Source of the DNA: Chloroflexota bacterium | GTDB lineage: Bacteria; Chloroflexota; Anaerolineae; Anaerolineales; VGOW01 | Assembly: GCA_016197225.1 (NCBI GenBank) | Contig: JACPWC010000016.1 | Span: 51,183 to 115,182 of the forward strand | Direction of reading: 5' to 3' | Length of the DNA: 64,000 bases | Shown: positions 1 to 8,499 of the stretch, in pieces | How positions within the stretch are numbered: position 1 is the first letter of the stretch | Layout: each line of letters opens with the position of its first letter | Position numbers and translations under genes: made by a program | The notes under the pieces: model-generated | The model's database searches: none | What the model was told of the DNA's origin: nothing | What the model saw: only the letters and a program-made list of their open reading frames with translations

Positions 1-1110
1 AACGGTGAGGCGGCCATTGGCTTCGGGCATTGCCAGCGCCGCTTCCGGCTCGATGAAGGCGTGCTCGACAAATTGGGTTTTGTATTCGCGCTCGATAATC
101 ACCTCAGAGTCGGCAAAGCCTTTGGCGATGTCGCCATTTTCAAGATGATACTTGGTCTTGAAATTCCCGGTTGGATGATGTTCGTGGAGGATCGGGGCCG
201 ACGGTTGAGCGGCCTCTTTGGGGCCGGCCACGACGGGCAGAACGTCGTAATCCACCTCGATCAGCGCCAGAGCCTGCTCGGCAACGTCTTCCGACTCGGC
301 CACCACCAGGGCGACGGCGTCGCCGACGTAACGAACTTTCTCATAGCACAACACCGGCCAGTCAATCTCATGCACGCCGCTGTCTTTGCGGCCCGGCACG
401 TCGTCGGCGGTGAGAGCAGCAACTACGCCCGGCAGTGCTTTGGCTTTGCTCACGTCCACCCTCTTCAACAGTGCGTGAGGATATTTGCTCCGCAACGCCC
501 GCGCAAACAACATGCCTTCTACATATAAATCGTCGGCGTAGATGCCCTTGCCTGTCACTTTAGCCGCCGCGTCCGGGCGCGGCAGGGGGCGGCTAATGGC
601 GTTGAGGGGCTTCTTCACCTCGGGCGTTTGCGGCACCGGCTGACCGGCGGCTTGTTGGACGGCGCGAATGATGGCGTTGTGGCCGGTGCAACGGCAGATG
701 TTCCATTTGTGGCCGTCGTAAATCTCTTCTAGAGTCGGATCCGGATTCTTATCTAGCAAGGCTTTGCTGGCCATGATGAAACCGGGTGTGCAGAAGCCGC
801 ACTGCGTTGCGCCCTGATCCACGTAGGCCTGCTGGATGGGATGAAGCGCCCCGTCAGAGGCGGCCAACCCTTCGATGGTGGTGATGGCCGCGCCGTCCGC
901 CACTTTTTTCATCGGGGCCAGGCACGAGCGCACGGCCTCGCCATCTTTGATGACCATGCAACTGCCGCAGTGGCCGGTGGCGCAACCGTCCTTCACGCCG
1001 GTCAGGCGCAGTTGGTCGCGCAGAACGTCCATCAATAAGGTTTGGGGAGAGGCATTCACTTCGCGGCGGTGGCCGTTGACGATGAGGGTGTAGGGTTGGT
1101 GGTCGGCCAT
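1..1110 (-). CDS. Xanthine dehydrogenase-family molybdenum hydroxylase with fused N-terminal 2Fe-2S domain (partial, 3' end outside window)
   Basis: The frame is open from ATG at 1110 to the left edge (370 codons) with no stop in the window. Residues 1-160 form a CoxS/XdhC-type iron-sulfur unit. The plant-type cluster ligands are C43, C48, C51 and C63, and the second cluster is C104-GF-C107 plus C139-R-C141. From about residue 174 (RPLPRPDAAAKVTGKGIYADD region) the sequence becomes the start of the molybdopterin-binding large subunit. No FAD domain separates the two, so electrons would leave through a separate subunit or partner. Proteins of this family hydroxylate purines, aldehydes or N-heterocycles using Moco; the substrate cannot be told here. 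A GGAG motif lies about 10 nt before ATG. moeA, needed for Moco maturation, lies at 47-48 kb. Confidence 0.9.
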   Translation of the reverse strand, partial: MADHQPYTLIVNGHRREVNASPQTLLMDVLRDQLRLTGVKDGCATGHCGSCMVIKDGEAVRSCLAPMKKVADGAAITTIEGLAASDGALHPIQQAYVDQGATQCGFCTPGFIMASKALLDKNPDPTLEEIYDGHKWNICRCTGHNAIIRAVQQAAGQPVPQTPEVKKPLNAISRPLPRPDAAAKVTGKGIYADDLYVEGMLFARALRSKYPHALLKRVDVSKAKALPGVVAALTADDVPGRKDSGVHEIDWPVLCYEKVRYVGDAVALVVAESEDVAEQALALIEVDYDVLPVVAGPKEAAQPSAPILHEHHPTGNFKTKYHLENGDIAKGFADSEVIIEREYKTQFVEHAFIEPEAALAMPEANGRLTV

Positions 1111-1173
1111 TGTTTTTTTCTCCGGCATTGGGACAACGAATGTAGGTCAAATCGTCAAACTGCTAAACAACCG

Positions 1174-1264
1174 AGGCAACTGGCCTCCAGCACTTCTCGT
1201 ACGAGCGGGGATGCCCGACGCCGACGCGCGCCCGGCGCGTGCCGACTGGAGACCGAAGTTGCCT
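1174..1264. repeat. Structured intergenic element with terminal inverted repeat
   Basis: In the gap between the molybdenum hydroxylase and the next plus-strand gene, AGGCAACTGGCCTCCAG (1174-1190) is mirrored by CTGGAGACCGAAGTTGCCT (1246-1264) with a 2-nt length difference. Inside lie the perfect palindrome CTCGTACGAG (1196-1205), a CGGGG/CCCG hairpin (1206-1217), and ACGCGC/GCGCGT arms (1224-1229/1235-1240). This nested design suggests a folded RNA or a small palindromic repeat element. It may equally be a divergent leader or terminator region. No function is assigned. Confidence 0.5.
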
Positions 1265-1384
1265 GAATTCTAGCACACCTTTTACACGTCAATTTCGATT
1301 GAATCGACAGCCGCAACCAGGAGTACAATACTCCAAAATGCCAGTCTCGACAGAGCCTTTGAAGGGAGTAAAGGAGACGAACTT

Positions 1385-1606
1385 ATGAGCACTATCATCT
1401 TCTACATTTGCCCAATTTGCTTTGAGGTCTACGAAACCGGCGGCGAGTGCCACAGCCACGCGCGCGTCCGCTGTGATGTCGGCGAGCCTGGCGACGAGCG
1501 GCGCAAGCCAGAGATCAACGGCGGCGGACGACTGAAGTCACGCGCCCCGCGTTGGTTTCTGGAGGCCATTAGCCGGCCTCCGGCCCAGACGCCATCTTCC
1601 CGATAA
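1385..1606 (+). CDS. Small Cys-motif protein, hypothetical (73 aa)
   Basis: ATG at 1385 is preceded by a GGAG-type ribosome binding site (AAAGGAGACGAACTT). The N-terminus contains C-P-I-C followed by further Cys and His residues (GECHSHARVRC), a possible zinc ribbon or short metal knuckle. The rest is polar and proline-rich with no recognisable domain. Its stop lies 5 nt before the next ORF, so it may be co-transcribed with the MBL/rhodanese gene. I do not recognise a family. A spurious ORF is possible, but the RBS, the clustered Cys residues and the tight spacing favour a real gene. Confidence 0.5.
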   Translation: MSTIIFYICPICFEVYETGGECHSHARVRCDVGEPGDERRKPEINGGGRLKSRAPRWFLEAISRPPAQTPSSR

Positions 1607-1611
1607 CCCCA

Positions 1612-3003
1612 ATGACCGCCGCCTCCATGTTCATCGAACAGTTTGTGGACGAAGACCTCGGCAACTCAGCTTACCTGCTCGGCTCGCACGACACCAAGCT
1701 GACTGTGATCATTGACCCTCTGCGTGACGTGGATCGCTATCTGGCAACCGCCGGGCGGCTGGGCGTCACCATCATCCACGTGCTGGACACGCACCTGCAC
1801 GCCGACTTCGTCTCCGGGGCGCGTGAGATCGCGGCCCAGACGGGCGCGGTGATCGGGGCCAGCCTGGAGGCGCATCTGGGTTTCGATCACCAGCCGCTGG
1901 TGGAAGGCGACGAACTGCCGATGGGCGGCTTTACGATTGAAGTGATGGCGACTCCCGGCCACACCCCGGAGCACATCTCGTTCAAGGTGGTAGCCGACGA
2001 CAAGACTCCTGCCGCCCTGTTCAGTGGCGGGGCCTTGATCGTGGGTGGGGCGGCCCGCACCGATCTCCTGGGCCACGATCTTTCTGTCCCCCTCGCCCGG
2101 AATCTTTATGACACCCTCCACCACCGGCTCATGACTTTGCCCGACGAGGTGGCCGTGTATCCTACGCACGGCGCCGGCTCGTTTTGCGCCGCGCCCGCCT
2201 CGTCAGATCGTGTTACAACCATTGGCCGCGAGCGCCGCCACAACGCCCTCACTCAGCCGCAAACCGAAGATGAGTTTGTCGAGCGCGCCTTGAGCGGACT
2301 GCCGTCGTATCCGGTTTATTATCAGCATCTGCGAGCGGTGAACCGGCGTGGCCCGCAGGTGTTTGGCGGCCTGCCTGTGCTGGCCCCGCTCTCGCCGCCA
2401 GAGGCCCAGGCGCATCTGGGGCGTGGCGCTGTCCTGCTCGACGTGCGTTCGCCCAAAGCATTTAGCAAAGGCCACGTCCCCGGCGCTTACAGCATCAAGG
2501 TAGACGCGCCGCTCACCACCTGGGCCGGCTGGCTCATTCCGTTTGGCTCATCGCTCATCCTGATCGCCGAGAATGCCGAAGCGCGGCTGGACGCCACCCG
2601 GCAACTGCTTCGCATCGGCTACGATAAATTAATGGGCTACCTCGACGGCGGCGTGGAAGCCTGGGCGGCGGCAGGCCTGCGGTTAGAAACTGTGCCTACT
2701 ATCTCGATAAAGGAACTGCGTGAGCGCATGCACGACGAGGGGTTGGCCGTGCTCGACGTGCGCCAAAACGACGAGTGGCAGGCGGGCCACATCCCCGGCG
2801 CAATTCACATCGAGAATGGCCGCCTGCCCTACGATGACCTCCCATTGCCAACCGACAGGCCAATCGCCGTTCACTGCGCGCATGGCAACCGTTCCATGGC
2901 CGGCATCTCGGTTCTGCGGGGACGCGGCTGGCAGAATTTGATTCAGGTGGAAGGCGGTTTTGCGCAGTGGGCGAACGCCGGTTTTGAAGTAGCGCGTGGC
3001 TAA
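1612..3003 (+). CDS. MBL-fold persulfide dioxygenase-like protein with two rhodanese domains
   Basis: 463 aa. Residues 1-240 are a metallo-beta-lactamase fold of the ETHE1/GloB-like type, with T60-HLHAD and a downstream TPGHTPEH metal motif. Two rhodanese domains follow (about 262-355 and 365-460). The second carries the active-site loop HCAHGNRS with the catalytic Cys. The first has no Cys at the equivalent place (LIAENAEA), so it is probably structural. Such fusions oxidise glutathione persulfide or move sulfane sulfur, in sulfide detoxification. M6 (1627) is an equally plausible start, because homologues usually begin near MFIEQ. The stop overlaps the GTG of the next gene, which indicates translational coupling. 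Confidence 0.88.
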   Translation: MTAASMFIEQFVDEDLGNSAYLLGSHDTKLTVIIDPLRDVDRYLATAGRLGVTIIHVLDTHLHADFVSGAREIAAQTGAVIGASLEAHLGFDHQPLVEGDELPMGGFTIEVMATPGHTPEHISFKVVADDKTPAALFSGGALIVGGAARTDLLGHDLSVPLARNLYDTLHHRLMTLPDEVAVYPTHGAGSFCAAPASSDRVTTIGRERRHNALTQPQTEDEFVERALSGLPSYPVYYQHLRAVNRRGPQVFGGLPVLAPLSPPEAQAHLGRGAVLLDVRSPKAFSKGHVPGAYSIKVDAPLTTWAGWLIPFGSSLILIAENAEARLDATRQLLRIGYDKLMGYLDGGVEAWAAAGLRLETVPTISIKELRERMHDEGLAVLDVRQNDEWQAGHIPGAIHIENGRLPYDDLPLPTDRPIAVHCAHGNRSMAGISVLRGRGWQNLIQVEGGFAQWANAGFEVARG

Positions 3004-4240
3004 ACCTATCACCCTCGGCCTGAAAGCCAACTGGGAGCAGTTCACCCTGCTCGTCGTCGTCAACGCCTTCGTCGGCGCAATGGTGGGGCTGGAGCGCGCC
3101 GTCGTGCCCCTCATCGCCGAAGCCGACTTTGGGCTGACATCCAAATCGGTCGTCCTCTCTTTCCTCGTCAGCTTCGGTATCGTCAAGGCGCTGGCAAATT
3201 TGTTTGCCGGTCGTCTCTCGGATCGGATCGGGCGCAAGCGCATCCTTGTCGCCGGCTGGCTCGTGGGCCTGCCGGTGCCGCTGTTGATCATCTTCGCTCC
3301 AGGCTGGAGTTGGATCGTCTTTGCCAATGTGCTATTGGGAATCAATCAAGGGCTGTGCTGGTCAACGACGGTGATCATGAAGATCGATCTCGTCGGGCCA
3401 AAACAACGCGGGCTGGCCATGGGTTTGAATGAGGCCGCCGGTTACGTGGCCGTCTCCCTCTCGGCCCTGACCACCGGCTACCTGGCTGCCACTTACAACT
3501 TGCGCCCCGCCCCGTTTTATCCCGGCCTGGCCTTTGCCCTCCTCGGCCTGCTCATCTCCCTCTTCTTCATCCGCGAAACCAAAACGCACGCTTCTTACGA
3601 AGCGAAATCCCAAAATCCAAAATCCCAAATCCCAAATCAAGCGCCGTCATTTGCTCAAATTCTGTTGCTGACAAGCTGGAAAGACCGCGCCCTCTTCGCC
3701 GTGAGCCAGGCCGGGATGGTGAACAACTTGAACGATGGGATGGTCTGGGGTTTGATCCCGATCTTTCTAACCGCCGCCGGTTTGCCCGTCGAGCAGGTGG
3801 GCCTCGTCGCCGCAACTTATCCGGGCGTCTGGGGGCTGAGTCAACTGATCACCGGCGCGCTCAGTGATCGCCTGGGCCGCAAGTGGCTGATCGCTTCTGG
3901 CATGTGGGTGCAGGCCATTGGCATTGCGCTGTTCGTAGTAGGCCACGGATTTTGGGCGTGGATGTTGGGCGCGATTCTGCTTGGGCTTGGCACGGCCCTG
4001 GTTTACCCCACGCTGTTAGCCGCCATCTCCGACGTTGCCCATCCGGAGTGGCGGGCTTCCGCCGTTGGCGTCTATCGTCTGTGGCGCGATGGCGGTTATG
4101 CAATTGGCGCGCTGGCCGCCGGCCTGCTGGCCGATGCTTTCAACATCCCGGTTGCCATTGCCGCCGTCGGTGGCCTCACTTTCCTCTCCGGCCTGGTCGT
4201 GGCGGCGGTGATGCGCGAGACGTTGCCAGCCAAAGCCTAG
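2996..4240 (+). CDS. MFS transporter
   Basis: 414 aa integral membrane protein with about 12 hydrophobic segments and the MFS loop motif GRLSDRIGRKR after TM2, repeated in the second half as GALSDRLGRKW. The start is GTG at 2996, overlapping the last codons of the preceding MBL/rhodanese gene. The central cytoplasmic loop (about residues 203-216) is low-complexity (ESQNPKSQIPNQ-like) and is encoded by a heptad-type tandem repeat (3605-3640), so part of the loop is repeat-derived. The partner gene suggests a sulfur compound or an efflux substrate, but the sequence does not fix the substrate. Confidence 0.85.
   Translation: MAKPITLGLKANWEQFTLLVVVNAFVGAMVGLERAVVPLIAEADFGLTSKSVVLSFLVSFGIVKALANLFAGRLSDRIGRKRILVAGWLVGLPVPLLIIFAPGWSWIVFANVLLGINQGLCWSTTVIMKIDLVGPKQRGLAMGLNEAAGYVAVSLSALTTGYLAATYNLRPAPFYPGLAFALLGLLISLFFIRETKTHASYEAKSQNPKSQIPNQAPSFAQILLLTSWKDRALFAVSQAGMVNNLNDGMVWGLIPIFLTAAGLPVEQVGLVAATYPGVWGLSQLITGALSDRLGRKWLIASGMWVQAIGIALFVVGHGFWAWMLGAILLGLGTALVYPTLLAAISDVAHPEWRASAVGVYRLWRDGGYAIGALAAGLLADAFNIPVAIAAVGGLTFLSGLVVAAVMRETLPAKA
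3605..3640. repeat. Heptad-period tandem repeat inside the MFS gene
   Basis: Degenerate units of AAATCCC/AAAATCC follow one another for 36 nt (12 codons) in the loop between the two transporter halves. The length is a multiple of three and keeps the frame. It has low GC compared with flanking codons. Confidence 0.75.
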
Positions 4241-4519
4241 AGACTCATGGCAGGAAGCTTTGCCGCGAATCGCTTCCCGCGAAGAAAGATTCAAAACAAG
4301 GGCGAAAAGTTTGATAAAATGTGGAAATGGCCTACACTTCGGCATAGAGTTGATTTGCGGCATATAGGTTTTTCATGCCGCAGCGCTATTAACTAAATTC
4401 ATGGCGGTGTGGCTGAAAATAGAGTTGGGCGGCTCGTTACCGCCGTTACCGCACTTAACCCTAGAGTCCTCTGCAATGTGTTACACTTCGATTGTAATTT
4501 GAGTTAAACGAGAAACTGC

Positions 4520-5257
4520 ATGTCCACCACCGGGCCAGTTGATTTTCTTCTGCAAATTCTTTTGGGGGTGTTAGCCGATTCCCCTAAGGAAATAATTGAC
4601 TGGTATAAAAGGAAATTGAAAGGCATAACATTTGCGGTCTTCGGTTATCGGGGAACAGGCAAGACAACCTTACTCAGAAGAATGCAGGGAATCACTATTC
4701 ATGAAGAAGTTGAACCAACCTTCGGACGCCAACAAGTATCCGATTTTGATTTTGAGATCTATGGCGGCAAGGAAGTTACAGTAAAGAAGACGTTTGACCC
4801 TTCAGGCGAGAAAGGCTCTTGGCCTCTATGGCGGCAGATATTTCTGGATGTAAAGCCGCAAGGTATTATTTTTGTTATTGACCATGAGCGACCAGATGAT
4901 CACAGGATAGCATTGCGGCGTATCCTGAACATTATTAGACCTAGTAATCCACGACGGCCATCTCTATTCAAAGCAAATCCTTATGTGGCTGCGAGCAACA
5001 ATCTCAAGGCGTTTCTCTTGTTAGTAAACAAAAGTGACATGTGGGAGAGTCAATCGCCGGGAGGAACGAAATTGCAAGATGTGTTGAAACTATACTCGGC
5101 AGAAATACTGGAAATAGAAAAATTCATGCTGGATAAAGGCGGTCAATTCTACGCTGAAAGATGCAGCGCCAAGTATGGCAATCACTTTGATGAAGCGATA
5201 CCCAATTTTCTAATGGGGATGATACATGGCCGCAGAACTCGGAAGGGAAAAGCCTGA
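4520..5257 (+). CDS. Small P-loop GTPase-like protein of a two-gene island
   Basis: 245 aa. The Walker A motif G42-YRGTGK-T is near the N-terminus. DPSGEKGS may be the G3 region, and LLVNKSD matches the G4 NKxD guanine-specificity motif. The architecture therefore fits an Arf/Ras-like or GTPase-associated-system GTPase rather than an AAA protein. The first 35 residues are a hydrophobic or amphipathic segment (FLLQILLGVLAD) that could attach it to membrane. Base composition is clearly AT-richer than the neighbours, suggesting transfer. The stop TGA is directly followed by the ATG of the next gene, so the two are coupled. The exact family is not recognised. Confidence 0.7.
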   Translation: MSTTGPVDFLLQILLGVLADSPKEIIDWYKRKLKGITFAVFGYRGTGKTTLLRRMQGITIHEEVEPTFGRQQVSDFDFEIYGGKEVTVKKTFDPSGEKGSWPLWRQIFLDVKPQGIIFVIDHERPDDHRIALRRILNIIRPSNPRRPSLFKANPYVAASNNLKAFLLLVNKSDMWESQSPGGTKLQDVLKLYSAEILEIEKFMLDKGGQFYAERCSAKYGNHFDEAIPNFLMGMIHGRRTRKGKA

Positions 5258-5881
5258 ATGGAAAGGCAATTCGCGGAAATATCGTTGTCACCCGGTAAGG
5301 GATATGAAATCTCACAGCACTCATCCGACTTGACCAGCACGGAGCTTCAACATCTGTGGGAGAAAGCCCTTCCACAAGGCAATGGGTGGCCCTCCTACAT
5401 TGGCATGGAAAGTCTAAAGTGTTTCCGTCTTAGCGACAACAAAATAGCAGTTTCTCAGGCCCGTGTCACTAATCAAGAAGATGAATTTGGCCGAAGAGGA
5501 ATTTTCCGGGCACGAGTTGACATCTTTACTTCTGTTTCTGGCTATATCGAAAAATTAACAAAGGCTTACACACAAATATTATCATCCGCGCGTCTACGAG
5601 AATCAGCATTACATCAACCCTCTGTATTCGGCGTAATTGAGCAAGTCCTTTCCAACCGTCAAGTGATATTAGCGTCTCCGTTCATCAATCGAGAGAATTG
5701 GCGATATATGGAAGCAATTATTCTAAAGGCAATATTAAGCCTGCCAACGCAAATCTGCCCCTTAGTATCCCTTACAACTTTTGCTCTTTCGCCCTACAGA
5801 GAGTCATTTGTAGTTGCTTTGCCTATGAGTATAGCCAAAGATTTGAAGAAGCCCTTTATTACGGTTGGAGGGCATATCTGA
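5258..5881 (+). CDS. Unknown protein coupled to the GTPase (207 aa)
   Basis: Starts at the base after the GTPase stop (TGAATG), with no room for an independent promoter. It has no signal peptide and no clear TM helix. It is a soluble alpha/beta-looking protein with a conserved-looking middle (VTNQEDEFGRRGIFRARV) and a hydrophobic region near 160-190. A comparison with GTPase-associated protein 1 (GAP1-N) domains of bacterial NTPase conflict systems is tempting because of the GTPase neighbour, but I cannot confirm it by eye. Like its partner it is AT-rich relative to the rest of the window. Confidence 0.6.
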   Translation: MERQFAEISLSPGKGYEISQHSSDLTSTELQHLWEKALPQGNGWPSYIGMESLKCFRLSDNKIAVSQARVTNQEDEFGRRGIFRARVDIFTSVSGYIEKLTKAYTQILSSARLRESALHQPSVFGVIEQVLSNRQVILASPFINRENWRYMEAIILKAILSLPTQICPLVSLTTFALSPYRESFVVALPMSIAKDLKKPFITVGGHI

Positions 5882-6018
5882 AATAGAGAGCGGCCCAATC
5901 CTGTTTGTAACTGACCATGCTAACGCGCCGCCCAGCGGGCGAGTCGTCAGGTCAAGCGTCATGTGCCCGCAGATGAGTCTCTAACTCGCCGCGCGGCTGA
6001 AACTTGCCGTCAGCCCCT

Positions 6019-6498
6019 TTACTTCTTCCCCCTCCACTCCTCATAACCCCGCCTCATCTGCGCCACATGATCCGGGACGTGACGCTCGTAAATGTCCAGC
6101 CAGTCGTCAAAAGTAATCCAGCCGCTTTCGGAGTGGTGAACTTTGCTCGACCAGGCCGAGTCGGGCAAAGACTTGATGAGCTTGTAGCTTGCCAATCGTA
6201 GCCACTTGAACAGTTCGAGCGCCTCGTCGGTGCTTTGTTCGGTGTACTTCAAAGCCTTGGCCCACACGTTTTCGTCGTAGCCCAGCACCTGGCTCCCCGG
6301 TTCGGCAATCAGGCGGCGGCAACGCACGAAGCTGTTGGCCTCGCTGTCGGCAATGTGGATGATGATCTCGTGAATGCTCCAGCCGTCACTCGGCTTGAAC
6401 TGCCATATCTCTTTCGGGAATTGCTTGAGGGCCTCTACAAGATGCTCGTAAGCTTTGCCGTAAGATTCGATTTTTTGGCGGCGTTCTTCGTTGGTCAT
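6019..6498 (-). CDS. DinB/YfiT-like four-helix metal-binding protein
   Basis: 159 aa, with the DinB superfamily pattern: an N-terminal helix, a His in the WSIHEIIIHIADSE segment, and a C-terminal pair in YERHVPDHVAQM that would complete a three-His metal site. Members are nickel or zinc-binding four-helix bundles, often acting as thiol-dependent transferases; the substrate is unknown here. AAAGGAA lies 7-8 nt upstream of ATG. It appears to be a single-gene unit; a palindromic repeat follows upstream. Confidence 0.82.
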   Translation of the reverse strand: MTNEERRQKIESYGKAYEHLVEALKQFPKEIWQFKPSDGWSIHEIIIHIADSEANSFVRCRRLIAEPGSQVLGYDENVWAKALKYTEQSTDEALELFKWLRLASYKLIKSLPDSAWSSKVHHSESGWITFDDWLDIYERHVPDHVAQMRRGYEEWRGKK

Positions 6499-6519
6499 GG
6501 TTGTTCCTTTCTCGAAACA

Positions 6520-6585
6520 ATAGCACGGATTTCCACGCGAAGCGTGAACGGATCGCGATCCGCAAATTCTGCAAATCCGTGCTAT
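6520..6585. repeat. Palindromic intergenic element
   Basis: ATAGCACGGATTT (6520-6532) and AAATCCGTGCTAT (6573-6585) form perfect 13-bp arms. Between them lie a CACGC/GCGTG hairpin and the palindrome CGGATCGCGATCCG. The remaining bases to 6750 show no gene. Confidence 0.65.
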
Positions 6586-6750
6586 TCAAGGTGAACTGCT
6601 ATTGGGGCCATCTAATCCGCCATCAAACTTTGGTTCTCAGTTGAGGCTGGTTCTGCCGGGATACATCCCAGCAGAGAGAAGGTGGTTTTTAGAAAATGGT
6701 GTCCGGGCGGATTAGACCGGCACACTAAACCCATCGGGTCAATCCGAGGC

Positions 6751-7485
6751 CTAATCCCCAATTTCTATTTCTATTCGTTTGTTGATCTTACCCTTGCTTT
6801 TGTAATCCACCACGCGGATTTTGCCGACCTCTGAAGTGTTGGCAACGTGCGTGCCGCCGTCGGCTTGCAGGTCGAGGCCGACGATTTCGACGGTGCGGAT
6901 TTCGGCAATGCCCTCAGGCAGAAGGTTGATTTTGGTGCGGATGAGGTCGGGGATGGCGAAGGCCTCGGCGCGGGGCAGAATTTTGACCCGGGTCGGACGG
7001 GCCGCCGCCACTTCGACATTCACCTTCTCTTCGATTTCCTTCACCAGTTCCTGCCGCATGGTCTCAAATTCAAAATCCATCCGGCCCTTCAGCGGCTCCA
7101 TGTTGCCGCCGGTCACGCTCGCGCCATAGTCGCGAAAGATCACACCGCACAAAATGTGCATGGCGGTGTGGGTGCGCATGAGTTTGTAGCGGCGCTCCCA
7201 GTCAACTGCGCCGCGAACAACTACGCCGACAGCAGGCGGCTCACCCGTGAGTTCATGCCAGATGTGATCGCCTGCCCCTTCAGCCCGCTCAGGGCGGGTC
7301 TTTCGAACTTTGGTGACCGGCCACAACCGTTCCCCAACAGAGACGGTTCCCACGTCGTTGGGCTGGCCGCCGCCGCCGGGATAAAAAGCGGTTCGATCCA
7401 ACGCAATTGCCACGCCCTCGACGGCGATCACCGTCGCCTCAAATTCTTTGAGATAAGCGTCGGTATGATAGAGCGGCTCGGTCAT
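6751..7485 (-). CDS. Alanyl-tRNA editing protein (AlaX-like)
   Basis: 244 aa from ATG at 7485. That ATG overlaps the stop of the upstream MBL gene (ATGA), which fixes the start; a longer upstream frame is spurious. It carries the free-standing editing domain of AlaRS: TAFYPGGGGQPND at the N-terminus, the zinc motif MRTHTAMH, and the second motif DGGTHVANT. The usual Cys of the CxxxH half is replaced by Asp (D-GGT-H). These enzymes hydrolyse Ser- or Gly-tRNA(Ala). The C-terminus ends in an EIEIGD tail. The call is firm, but activity with the substituted ligand is uncertain. Confidence 0.88.
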   Translation of the reverse strand: MTEPLYHTDAYLKEFEATVIAVEGVAIALDRTAFYPGGGGQPNDVGTVSVGERLWPVTKVRKTRPERAEGAGDHIWHELTGEPPAVGVVVRGAVDWERRYKLMRTHTAMHILCGVIFRDYGASVTGGNMEPLKGRMDFEFETMRQELVKEIEEKVNVEVAAARPTRVKILPRAEAFAIPDLIRTKINLLPEGIAEIRTVEIVGLDLQADGGTHVANTSEVGKIRVVDYKSKGKINKRIEIEIGD

Positions 7486-8315
7486 TTGCTTCTCACCAGG
7501 CTGTCGTAAAGCGCGCCCACGTTGCGCTCGTGCAGTTTGACCACCAGCCCGGCCAGCGGAATGCGACTCTTGCCGCACGACTCAATATCAATCTGGGCCA
7601 GGGCCTCGCGCGGCTTGCCTTTACCGGCCAGGCGGCTTACTTTCTTGCGCAGGGTGTCGAGGTACTTGAGATTTGATTTAATGGCATCGTCAATCTCGCC
7701 GCGCAGGATCAGTTCGCCATGACCCTGCACAATGTTTTCCAGCCCCATCGGCGGAATGGATTGTAGGGAATGAGTCAGGTCGTCAATGTCGCCGTCCACA
7801 AAATGGGGCAAGGGCATCATCGTGTCGCCGGCAAAGAGAATGCGATCTTCCTTGACCAGCACTATGATCGAATCCGGACTGTGGCCGGGCGAGTGCATGA
7901 GGGTCAGCGTCTTCTTGCCCAGATGCAAATCCAGCTGCCCGCGGGTGAAGATAATGCCTGGCAGGATCACTTCGATTTTTTCCAGGTCGGGCGTGTCAGC
8001 TTTAGCCTGCGTCAGGCCCCGACGGCCAACGGTGTCCAGCAGAGCGCGGCACTTGCTGTGGGCCACCGTCTCGGCGCCGGTGAAAAAGCACGTGCCGTAA
8101 GTGTGGTCGGCATGATAGTGTGTGTTGACGACGTATTTGACCGGAACATTCAGCCGCTTCTGCACAAAGTCCAAAATCTCCAGCGTCTCAGATGGAAACG
8201 GCAGAGTATCAATAATGACAGCGCCTTCCGGGGAGACCACTGCCCCAGCCGTCACCTGGGCATAAAGTTCACTGGTAAAAACGTAAATATCGTCGGAAAC
8301 CCGCTCTCGCAACAT
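7482..8315 (-). CDS. MBL-fold metallo-hydrolase
   Basis: 277 aa. It has the HxHxDH motif in NTHYHADHTYG, HSPGHSPDS for the third metal ligand, GDTMMP, and a late GHGE His. The overall fold is complete, at a normal length for a single-domain MBL hydrolase of the glyoxalase II/beta-lactamase B group. The substrate is unknown. AAGGAAG lies before ATG 8315. It is the first gene of a two-gene unit with AlaX, overlapping by 4 nt. Confidence 0.85.
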   Translation of the reverse strand: MLRERVSDDIYVFTSELYAQVTAGAVVSPEGAVIIDTLPFPSETLEILDFVQKRLNVPVKYVVNTHYHADHTYGTCFFTGAETVAHSKCRALLDTVGRRGLTQAKADTPDLEKIEVILPGIIFTRGQLDLHLGKKTLTLMHSPGHSPDSIIVLVKEDRILFAGDTMMPLPHFVDGDIDDLTHSLQSIPPMGLENIVQGHGELILRGEIDDAIKSNLKYLDTLRKKVSRLAGKGKPREALAQIDIESCGKSRIPLAGLVVKLHERNVGALYDSLVRSK

Positions 8316-8347
8316 GAATATGCTTCCTTAAAAAGAGGATGGCCGCG

Positions 8348-8376
8348 AGAATAGCACAGTCACTGAAGCAATGCAA
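8348..8376 (-). promoter_or_regulatory. Predicted sigma70-type promoter of the MBL-alaX unit
   Basis: Read on the minus strand: TTGCAT (8376-8371), 17-nt spacer ending TGC (extended -10), TATTCT (8353-8348). The start codon is 33 nt downstream with a normal Shine-Dalgarno. Confidence 0.5.
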
Positions 8377-8499
8377 GGTTGTCTAAACAAATATGGAGAT
8401 TTCGCAGACGCTTCGCATGCAGATTTTTTGGGTTCTGCCGGGTGTAACGGGATATTTAGCGCAAAGTCGCAAGGACGCAAAGAAAACTGGCTTATAAGC

